This document shows positions 1-5,157 of a DNA stretch of 6,947 nucleotides, piece by piece. The translations under genes and the position numbers were made by a program. The notes beneath the pieces were generated by a model, which was not told where the DNA came from, searched no databases, and saw only the letters and a list, made by a program, of their open reading frames with translations. This stretch comes from Bacteroidota bacterium. GTDB lineage: Bacteria > Bacteroidota > Bacteroidia > CAMBQF01. The stretch lies in contig JAIXUZ010000071.1 in the NCBI GenBank assembly GCA_027483285.1, positions 1-6,947 of the forward strand, in the 5' to 3' direction. Position 1 is the stretch's first letter. Every line of letters begins with the position of its first letter.

Positions 1-190
1 CGCTAAGCATTTCGTCTATCGATGCAAAGAAGGGTACATCATACGCATCAATACCCAAATCCTGTTTTGGCCTAACATCGGCCAGGGCTACCAGTTGGGC
101 GCTTGGGTTGCGCATAGCCATTTCAGCATGTCGCTTGCCAATATGCCCACAGCCCACTACGGCAAATTTTATTTTTTCTTCTGTGCTCAT
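1..190 (-). CDS. Gfo/Idh/MocA-family NAD(P)-dependent sugar dehydrogenase, N-terminal part (runs off the left edge)
   Basis: Only the first 63 codons are present. They form the start of a Rossmann fold: a hydrophobic beta strand (KFAVVG), then the dinucleotide loop G13-C-G15-H-I-G18 followed by KRHAE, the usual GxGxxGxRH signature of the Gfo/Idh/MocA family. D38 (in ALADV) closes the second strand, and VPFFASIDEML (52-62) is the typical next segment. The ATG overlaps the stop of the upstream acetyltransferase gene as TAATG, so translation is probably coupled. By family and position it is likely the dehydrogenase that oxidises C3 of a UDP-sugar acid (the WbpB/WlbA role), making the keto group that the WbpE-like enzyme aminates and WbpD acetylates. 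The loop differs from the GAAGYIAPRH I recall for WlbA, so it may belong to another branch. The substrate-binding domain is outside the window, so the substrate is inferred. Confidence 0.88.
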   Translation of the reverse strand, partial: MSTEEKIKFAVVGCGHIGKRHAEMAMRNPSAQLVALADVRPKQDLGIDAYDVPFFASIDEMLS

Positions 191-774
191 TATTTAATGC
201 GGCTAACTACACCGCTCTCTAATTTATATTCCTGTTTACTTTCGGGGCAAACAGCTATTCCGTTATCGTCAAATTTAAGTTTATGACCGTATTCACTCAT
301 CCAGCCAGTTTGGCGTGCCGGGTTGCCCACCAGCAGCGCAAAAGCCGGAACGTTTTTGGTTACCACAGCACCTGCACCAATAAAGGCATAGTCGCCAATG
401 TCGTGCCCGCAAACAATAGTAGCGTTTGCGCCAATAGACACACCTTTGCCCACATGGGTTTTAGCGTATTGGTCGCGGCGGTTTACCGCGCTGCGGGGGT
501 TGGTAACATTGGTAAAAACCATAGATGGGCCGAGGAACACATCGTCGGAACAAATAACACCTGTATAAATAGATACATTATTTTGTACCTTAACATTGTT
601 ACCTAATACCACACCAGGAGAAACAACTACGTTTTGGCCCAGATTGCATCCGTTGCCAATAACACAATTGGGCATAATATGGGCAAAATGCCATATTTTG
701 GTGCCTTTGCCAATAGAACAACCATCGTCTATAACGGCGGTTGGATGGGCAAAATATTCTGCTGTGTTTTCCAT
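190..774 (-). CDS. wbpD: WbpD/WlbB-type UDP-sugar 3-N-acetyltransferase (left-handed beta-helix)
   Basis: A 194-residue cytoplasmic hexapeptide-repeat acyltransferase, close to the roughly 190 residues usual for WbpD/WlbB. It starts with [21 protein letters not shown], then continues imperfect [LIV]GxxxX coils to about residue 155. Family-diagnostic stretches are [10 protein letters not shown] (64-73), [15 protein letters not shown] (80-94), [10 protein letters not shown] (114-123) and [11 protein letters not shown] (148-158). Known members use acetyl-CoA to acetylate the 3-amino group of UDP-2-acetamido-3-amino-2,3-dideoxy-glucuronate. The active form is normally a trimer. The ATG at 774 was preferred over the ATG at 801 because family proteins begin at this point and because a -7 promoter box (782-789) lies between the two ATGs. 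The C-terminal tail (160-194) resembles a zinc ribbon that has lost most of its cysteines. The stop overlaps the start of the next gene. The family call is firm; the exact substrate is inferred. Confidence 0.92.
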   Translation of the reverse strand: MENTAEYFAHPTAVIDDGCSIGKGTKIWHFAHIMPNCVIGNGCNLGQNVVVSPGVVLGNNVKVQNNVSIYTGVICSDDVFLGPSMVFTNVTNPRSAVNRRDQYAKTHVGKGVSIGANATIVCGHDIGDYAFIGAGAVVTKNVPAFALLVGNPARQTGWMSEYGHKLKFDDNGIAVCPESKQEYKLESGVVSRIK

Positions 775-781
775 AGGATTG

Positions 782-789
782 CAAAAGTA
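782..789 (-). promoter_or_regulatory. Bacteroidota-type -7 promoter box for the wbpD-gfo unit
   Basis: The minus strand reads TACTTTTG, an exact match to the TAnnTTTG -7 consensus of Bacteroidota. With the next base (TACTTTTGC) it is identical to the box upstream of the capA-like gene. It lies only 7 nt upstream of the chosen wbpD ATG (774), so the transcript would have a leader of only a few bases or none. No convincing -33 TTG element is seen at the usual distance; the region there is T-rich. Confidence 0.5.
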
Positions 790-816
790 TAAAAAAAACA
801 TGCCGTTGCCTAATAC

Positions 817-839
817 AGTCCTTTTTGGTATAAAGGACT
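817..839 (-). terminator. Hairpin between ycxB-like and wbpD, possible weak terminator
   Basis: AGTCCTTT (817-824) and AAAGGACT (832-839) form a perfect 8-bp stem around a 7-nt loop. It begins 31 nt after the stop of the YcxB-like gene on the minus strand. An eight-T run follows on that strand, but about 18 nt beyond the stem, so it is not a textbook intrinsic terminator. Its place just before the wbpD promoter box suggests it ends or attenuates the upstream transcript. The function is inferred. Confidence 0.4.
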
Positions 840-869
840 TTAAGATTATTTAACCCTGTACAGCAACTT

Positions 870-1361
870 TTACTTTGCTGTATAGCGCTTATCTTTTAAA
901 AAGCCCGTAAACTCTTGCAATTGCTCTTGGGTAAGCCACTTTTTTAGGATGATGTTAGCTACCCCAATGTTTTGGTAAAAGATGATAACGTTTTTGCGAT
1001 TGCTTATGGCGTAGAAAAAGCTCCATTCTAAATGTTGTTCGTGCCCGTTGCCTTTGGTATAGAACTTTTCGTCGGTTAATACATATTCCGACTCAGTATG
1101 CAACACTTTGGCGCTATTGTATACTTTTTTGCACGATTCATAGGTATAAGCAGGGCGCACACCCAAATAATAACAGCCCAGAAACTCTAAAATATGATAT
1201 TGCCATGGGCTATAATCGTGCACACGCAGCAATGTTGCCAACACAAGCAATGCAAAACCAAATACCATTAAAATGATGTTTACAGGATGTGAAAACCATA
1301 GCTGCATTATCATGCTGCGGTATTCTTTAAGCTCCATTTTGGCAGTGAAGGCTATGCGCAT
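870..1361 (-). CDS. YcxB-like small membrane protein of unknown function
   Basis: A 163-residue protein resembling the YcxB-like family. Residues 1-25 are a short polar N-terminus. Residues 27-45 are a strong membrane segment (ILMVFGFALLVLATLL). A weaker hydrophobic stretch follows at 55-69. The C-terminal half is a soluble beta-rich domain in the family pattern: Y93-V-L-T-D-E, then L111-E-W-S, KNVIIFYQN (123-131), NIILKKW (136-142) and LTQEQLQEF (143-151). No catalytic motif is visible, so no activity is proposed. The topology is probably two membrane helices with a cytoplasmic C-terminal domain. It starts 8 nt after the acylphosphatase stop and is probably the last gene of the wbpE-ugd-uxs-acyP unit, since a hairpin and a new promoter follow. 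A link to envelope polysaccharide is suggested only by position. Confidence 0.8.
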   Translation of the reverse strand: MRIAFTAKMELKEYRSMIMQLWFSHPVNIILMVFGFALLVLATLLRVHDYSPWQYHILEFLGCYYLGVRPAYTYESCKKVYNSAKVLHTESEYVLTDEKFYTKGNGHEQHLEWSFFYAISNRKNVIIFYQNIGVANIILKKWLTQEQLQEFTGFLKDKRYTAK

Positions 1362-1369
1362 GTGTGAGG

Positions 1370-1651
1370 TTAGCGTGTAACTATAAACCCCTTGTATTTC
1401 CCTTCCTCTGTCGGCACATCAATCACCTCAACTTTTTCAACCATAGCTGTCGGTGGCCCCTGATGGCACCAGCCAATAAGTTGGGCCAGTTTTTCTTCTT
1501 CACCCTGAGCTATAATAAACAGCTGATTGCCGTTGGGTAGGTTTTTAACCGTGCCCACAATGCCCATTTTAGATGCTTCGCCCTTGGTGCTCTCTCTAAA
1601 GAAAACGCCTTGTACCTTACCGGTTACTGTTATTTCAATTTGTTTTATCAA
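1370..1651 (-). CDS. acyP: Acylphosphatase, TTG start overlapping uxs
   Basis: A 93-residue cytoplasmic acylphosphatase, within the usual 90-100 residues, which hydrolyses the carboxyl-phosphate bond of acyl phosphates. The phosphate-binding loop is G11-K-V-Q-G-V-F-F-R19, with R19 the catalytic arginine. The second signature, G33-T-V-K-N37-L-P-N-G41, holds the catalytic asparagine N37. The protein ends in the typical GFIVTR strand. No ATG gives the full domain: in-frame codons upstream of 1651 run to a stop without an ATG, and TTG at 1651 places the first beta strand ([14 protein letters not shown]) exactly where the family starts. It therefore overlaps the end of uxs by 17 nt in a different frame, which implies translation coupled to uxs. 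Its role inside a nucleotide-sugar operon is unclear; it may be a housekeeping passenger. Confidence 0.92.
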   Translation of the reverse strand: MIKQIEITVTGKVQGVFFRESTKGEASKMGIVGTVKNLPNGNQLFIIAQGEEEKLAQLIGWCHQGPPTAMVEKVEVIDVPTEEGKYKGFIVTR

Positions 1652-2615
1652 ACTGTCGGTACTCTGTTTTATTAAGCTCTTCGTTAGAAAGGCCTTTAAA
1701 ATATTCGTAGGTGATTTTTAATCCTTCGGCGCGGTCTACTTTAGGCTCCCAGCCCAGTAGCTCCCGGGCTTTGGTAATGTCGGGCTGGCGCTGTTTAGGA
1801 TCGTCAACCGGAAGGTCTTTATAGGCCACCGGCACAGTAGAGCCTGTTAGTTTCAATATCTCTTCGGCAAAGTCGCGGATGGTAATTTCGGCCGGGTTTC
1901 CAATATTTACAGGCAGGGCATAGTCGCTCATCAGCAGGCGGTAAATACCTTCAACCAAATCGTCAACATAACAAAAAGAGCGCGTTTGGCTACCATCGCC
2001 AAAAACGGTTAAGTCTTCGCCACGCAGAGCCTGGCCAATAAAGGCAGGTAACACACGACCATCGTTAAGGCGCATGCGCGGGCCATAGGTGTTAAATATG
2101 CGAACAATACGGGTTTCAACACCGTGGTAGGTGTGGTAGGCCATAGTAATGGCTTCCATAAAGCGCTTAGCTTCGTCGTACACCCCGCGCGGGCCCACAG
2201 GGTTAACATTGCCCCAATACTCCTCTGTTTGCGGATGCACAAGGGGGTCGCCGTATACTTCCGATGTTGAAGCAACCAAAATGCGCGCTTTTTTAGCCCT
2301 TGCCAAACCCAGCAGGTTGTGGGTTCCTAACGAACTAACCTTTAGGGTTTGTATAGGTATTTTCAGGTAATCGATAGGGCTTGCCGGCGATGCAAAATGG
2401 AGGATATAATCGAGCTGGCCAGGAATGTGGACGTGCTTAGATACATCGTGGTGGTAAAACTCAAAACCGGGGTGCTTAAACAGGTGCGATATATTGTTCA
2501 TATCGCCTGTTATCAGGTTGTCCATGCCAATAACATAGTACCCTTCTTTTATAAACCTATCGCATAAATGCGAGCCCAAAAAGCCTGCTGCCCCTGTTAT
2601 TAAGACTTTCTTCAT
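1635..2615 (-). CDS. uxs: UDP-glucuronate decarboxylase (UDP-xylose synthase)
   Basis: A 326-residue extended short-chain dehydrogenase/reductase that decarboxylates UDP-glucuronate to UDP-xylose through a bound NAD+ cycle (oxidation at C4, CO2 loss, reduction). The NAD-binding loop is G8-A-A-G11-F-L-G14. D32 in MDNLITG binds the cofactor ribose. HFASPASP (73-80) is a strong mark of this subfamily. S118-E119 lies in STSEVYGDP, and the catalytic Y146-x-x-x-K150 pair is in [18 protein letters not shown] (172-181) and RSFCYVDDL (212-220) complete the pattern. The length matches bacterial UXS. It starts 8 nt after ugd, whose product is its substrate. The last 17 nt are shared with the acylphosphatase gene. 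A related epimerase such as dTDP-glucose dehydratase is unlikely given HFASPASP and the [14 protein letters not shown] stretch. Confidence 0.95.
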   Translation of the reverse strand: MKKVLITGAAGFLGSHLCDRFIKEGYYVIGMDNLITGDMNNISHLFKHPGFEFYHHDVSKHVHIPGQLDYILHFASPASPIDYLKIPIQTLKVSSLGTHNLLGLARAKKARILVASTSEVYGDPLVHPQTEEYWGNVNPVGPRGVYDEAKRFMEAITMAYHTYHGVETRIVRIFNTYGPRMRLNDGRVLPAFIGQALRGEDLTVFGDGSQTRSFCYVDDLVEGIYRLLMSDYALPVNIGNPAEITIRDFAEEILKLTGSTVPVAYKDLPVDDPKQRQPDITKARELLGWEPKVDRAEGLKITYEYFKGLSNEELNKTEYRQFDKTN

Positions 2616-2623
2616 TTTACTTT

Positions 2624-3931
2624 TTAAACTGTTGGCCTGCCTATACTAATGTATGAAAACCCTTCTTTAGCAATGCTTTTGGGCTGAAAAATGTTGCGTC
2701 CGTCAAAAATAACTTTTTGTTTTAGGTTGGTTGACAGGACAGCAAAGTCTGGTTTTTTAAATGCCGACCATTCTGTACAAATTATCAGCGCATCAGCACC
2801 TTCGGTAGCCTGATACTGGTTGTTTGCATAGGCGATGGTACTGCCAAAAATGCGGCTTGCGGTTTCGGTAGCTTCAGGATCGAACGCTACAACTGTTGCA
2901 CCTTTGGCAAGCAATGCATTTATGGTATAGATAGATGGTGCTTCGCGCATATCATCAGTTTCGGGCTTAAATGCAAGGCCCCAAACGGCAAATTTTTTGC
3001 CGGTAATATCGCCACCAAAATACTTAACAATTTTAGGCAAAAGGGCTGTTTTCTGCTCCTCGTTTACTAGGTGTACAGCCTTTATCAAGTTAAAATTATA
3101 ACCATATTCGCCCGCTGAATTTATCAGGGCTTTAACATCTTTGGGGAAACAGCTTCCGCCATAGCCAATACCAGGGAAAAGAAAACGTGGCCCAATGCGG
3201 TTGTCTGTACCAATACCGTGGCGTATAGAATCTACATTGGCGCCGGTTAATTCACACAGGCGGGCCATCTCATTCATAAAGGTAATCTTCATAGCCAAAA
3301 AAGAGTTGGCAGCATACTTTGTAAGCTCTGCAGAGCGTTCGTCCATTAAAATTATCTGCTCTTTGTCATTAACATAGGGCAAAAAAAGCTCAACCATCAG
3401 CTCTTTGGCCTTTTCTGATGAAGAGCCAATAACCACCCTGTCGGGTTTCATAAAATCATCAACCGCAAAACCCTCGCGTAAAAACTCGGGGTTAGATACT
3501 ACATCAAATTCAATATTGGTGTGAGACGCAATAATGTCTCTTACCTTCTGTGAAGTGCCTACAGGAACAGTGCTTTTGTTAATGATTACTTTATAATCGT
3601 TTATATAGCCGGCAACGGTTTTTGCAGCATCTAAAACAAATGATAAATCAGCAGCGCCATCGCCACCATCGGGTGTTGGCAAGGCAAAAAATATGAGCTG
3701 CGACGCTTCGACAGCGGTTTTAAGGTCTTTGGTAAATTCTATGCGGCCGCCTTTTATGTTGCGTTCTAAGTATACATCAAGGTGTGGCTCGTATATTGGT
3801 ACCTGTCCGGCCCTTAGTGTTTCAATTTTTTTATCGTCAATATCAACACAAATAACGTTGTTGCCTGTTTCGGCAAGGCAAACACCTGTTACAAGGCCAA
3901 CATATCCGGTTCCAACAACGGCTATTTTCAT
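2624..3931 (-). CDS. ugd: UDP-glucose 6-dehydrogenase
   Basis: A 435-residue cytoplasmic enzyme that oxidises UDP-glucose to UDP-glucuronate using two NAD+. The N-terminal Rossmann domain begins [12 protein letters not shown] (G7, G9, G12), followed by VDID (29-32) and YEPHLD (47-52), characteristic of the UDP-glucose branch. KSTVPVGT (119-126), NPEFLREG (148-155) and [20 protein letters not shown] (202-221, with K205) follow. The catalytic cysteine C261 is in [10 protein letters not shown] (257-266). The UDP-binding C-terminal domain carries [13 protein letters not shown] (318-330). The sequence resembles Ugd/TuaD rather than the WecC/WbpA type that uses UDP-GlcNAc, judged from memory of both families. 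It starts one base after the aminotransferase stop, so the two are almost certainly cotranscribed. Its product feeds the next gene, uxs. Confidence 0.95.
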   Translation of the reverse strand: MKIAVVGTGYVGLVTGVCLAETGNNVICVDIDDKKIETLRAGQVPIYEPHLDVYLERNIKGGRIEFTKDLKTAVEASQLIFFALPTPDGGDGAADLSFVLDAAKTVAGYINDYKVIINKSTVPVGTSQKVRDIIASHTNIEFDVVSNPEFLREGFAVDDFMKPDRVVIGSSSEKAKELMVELFLPYVNDKEQIILMDERSAELTKYAANSFLAMKITFMNEMARLCELTGANVDSIRHGIGTDNRIGPRFLFPGIGYGGSCFPKDVKALINSAGEYGYNFNLIKAVHLVNEEQKTALLPKIVKYFGGDITGKKFAVWGLAFKPETDDMREAPSIYTINALLAKGATVVAFDPEATETASRIFGSTIAYANNQYQATEGADALIICTEWSAFKKPDFAVLSTNLKQKVIFDGRNIFQPKSIAKEGFSYISIGRPTV

Positions 3932-3932
3932 A

Positions 3933-5060
3933 TTAGTTTAAAAACTCTAGAACCGAATTGATAATATATTGCTGCATTTCGGCCTCCATTTCGGTATGTA
4001 TGGGAAGTGAAAACACGGTTTTACACAGGTTTTCTGTAACGGGGAAGTCGCCCTCTTTGTAACGTGGGTCGGTATAGGCCTTTTGCATGTGCAATGGTAT
4101 GGGGTAATATACCATTGAGGGAATTTCTTTGGTAGCCAAAAACTCTCGCAGGGCTGTGCGGTCGGTATCTTTTAGCTGCAATGTGTATTGGTGGAATACA
4201 TGCGTAGAGTTTGCCGCCCTGTTGGGTGTAACCAGTTTTGGGTGATTAGCAAAGGCCGCATCGTATGCATTGGCAACAGCAACCCTTGCCGACGAATAAG
4301 CATCAAGGTGCTTAAGTTTTACCCTTAGTATAGCTGCCTGTATGGTATCAAGGCGCGAGTTAACACCAATATCATCGTGCACGTATTGTACGCTTTGACC
4401 GTGATTGCATATCATGCGCAGGCGTTTGGCAAGGGCTTCATCTGTGGTAAAAATAGCGCCACCATCGCCATAGCAGCCCAGGTTTTTAGATGGGAAGAAC
4501 GATGTTGTACCCACATGGCCAATACCTCCTGCCGGTTTTTTAGTGCCATCGGCAAAAGTATATGTAGCGCCAATTGCCTGGGCAGTATCTTCTATAACAA
4601 AAAGGTTGTGCTTGTTGGCTATTGCCATAATGGGTTCCATATCGGCGCACTGGCCAAACAGGTGAACCGGCACAATGGCTTTGGTGTTGGGTGTTATTGC
4701 TTTTTCTATTGCCGCAGGGTCTATGCAAAAGGTGTTGGGGTCAACATCAACCAAAACGGGCTTAAGGCCTAACAATGCAATAACCTCAGCAGTGGCTACG
4801 TAGGTAAAATTGGCGGTTATAACCTCGTCGCCGGGCTTAAGGTTAAGTGCCATCATGGCTATTTGCAGGGCGTCGGTGCCGTTGGCACAGGGTATAACAT
4901 AGGGAATGCCCAGGTGTTGCTCAAGTTCGGCTGCTAAAGCCTTAACATCGGGCCCATTTATAAACGCGGTAGAGTCTATAACGGCTTGTATGGCCTGGTC
5001 AATTTCGGGCTTTATGTTTTCGTACTGGCCTTTCAGGTCGACCATGTGTATCTTTTTCAT
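3933..5060 (-). CDS. wbpE: WbpE/WlbC-type PLP-dependent UDP-3-oxo-sugar aminotransferase (DegT/DnrJ/EryC1 family)
   Basis: A 375-residue fold-type I aminotransferase. It has CANGTDALQIAMMAL (58-72), GDEVITANFTYVATAE (77-92), PVHLFGQCADM (131-141), and IEDTAQAIGA (156-165), where D158 contacts the pyridine nitrogen. The Schiff-base lysine K192 is in TSFFPSKNLGCYGDGGA (186-202), and GVNSRLDTIQAAIL (232-245) follows. These stretches closely match WbpE as I remember it, which transfers an amino group from glutamate to C3 of UDP-2-acetamido-3-oxo-glucuronate. The ATG at 5060 gives the normal family start (MKKIHMVDLKGQY). A GTG at 5099 would add 13 residues but gives a non-family extension. It is 77 nt downstream of the capA-like gene and 1 nt before ugd, so it probably leads its own unit. 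Other DegT enzymes aminate C4, so the C3 specificity is inferred. Confidence 0.92.
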   Translation of the reverse strand: MKKIHMVDLKGQYENIKPEIDQAIQAVIDSTAFINGPDVKALAAELEQHLGIPYVIPCANGTDALQIAMMALNLKPGDEVITANFTYVATAEVIALLGLKPVLVDVDPNTFCIDPAAIEKAITPNTKAIVPVHLFGQCADMEPIMAIANKHNLFVIEDTAQAIGATYTFADGTKKPAGGIGHVGTTSFFPSKNLGCYGDGGAIFTTDEALAKRLRMICNHGQSVQYVHDDIGVNSRLDTIQAAILRVKLKHLDAYSSARVAVANAYDAAFANHPKLVTPNRAANSTHVFHQYTLQLKDTDRTALREFLATKEIPSMVYYPIPLHMQKAYTDPRYKEGDFPVTENLCKTVFSLPIHTEMEAEMQQYIINSVLEFLN

Positions 5061-5075
5061 GCCTAAAAATTTGCG

Positions 5076-5083
5076 CGAAGTTA
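5076..5083 (-). promoter_or_regulatory. Possible -7 box upstream of wbpE
   Basis: The minus strand reads TAACTTCG, which matches TAnnTTTG at all but one defined position and lies 15 nt upstream of the wbpE ATG. No clear -33 element accompanies it. The 77-nt gap and the hairpin before it make a separate transcript start plausible, but AT-rich sequence gives such near matches by chance. Confidence 0.25.
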
Positions 5084-5106
5084 GTAAAAATACAACCACC
5101 CCCTTG

Positions 5107-5129
5107 CCCCCTCCTAAGATAGGAGGGGG
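5107..5129. repeat. Perfect GC-rich hairpin between the capA-like gene and wbpE
   Basis: CCCCCTCCTA (5107-5116) and TAGGAGGGGG (5120-5129) are exact inverted copies around a 3-nt loop, giving a very stable 10-bp stem. It sits 8 nt past the capA-like stop. On the minus strand the next short T-run (TATTTTT) comes about 16-20 nt after the stem, so it is not a classical terminator, although it could slow polymerase or protect the 3' end of the mRNA. Its C/G-rich makeup recalls REP-like intergenic palindromes in Bacteroidota genomes. Confidence 0.6.
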
Positions 5130-5136
5130 GATTAGT

Positions 5137-5157
5137 ACTACTTGTAAACTACTTGTA
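5137..5157. repeat. 10-bp direct repeat at the capA-like stop codon
   Basis: ACTACTTGTA occurs at 5137-5146 and again at 5148-5157, a tandem repeat with an 11-bp period. On the minus strand it encodes the last residues of the CapA-like protein (QVVYK) and its TAG stop. The 11-bp period is not a multiple of three, so the duplication changes the reading frame at the C-terminus. Confidence 0.7.

Noticed and set aside
283..606. Plus-strand open frame of 107 codons opposite wbpD
   Set aside because: It is a shadow of the hexapeptide-repeat gene with no promoter or family signal of its own.
2624..3931. Reading the UDP-sugar dehydrogenase as WbpA (UDP-GlcNAc 6-dehydrogenase) to complete the diacetamido pathway
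   Set aside because: Its N-terminus ([16 protein letters not shown]) and [10 protein letters not shown] active site fit the UDP-glucose branch better than the WecC/WbpA branch as I know it.
4377..4772. Plus-strand open frame of 131 codons opposite wbpE
   Set aside because: It lies entirely antisense to the well-supported aminotransferase, and its translation is Cys/His/Phe-rich without recognisable motifs.
5061..5099. 13-residue GTG-initiated extension of the aminotransferase
   Set aside because: Family members start at the MKKIHMVDLKGQY-type segment; the added residues are hydrophobic filler overlapping a possible promoter box.
5107..5129. Calling the GC-rich hairpin a classical intrinsic terminator of the capA-like gene
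   Set aside because: The T-run does not directly follow the stem on the minus strand, so only a generic hairpin/repeat is reported.
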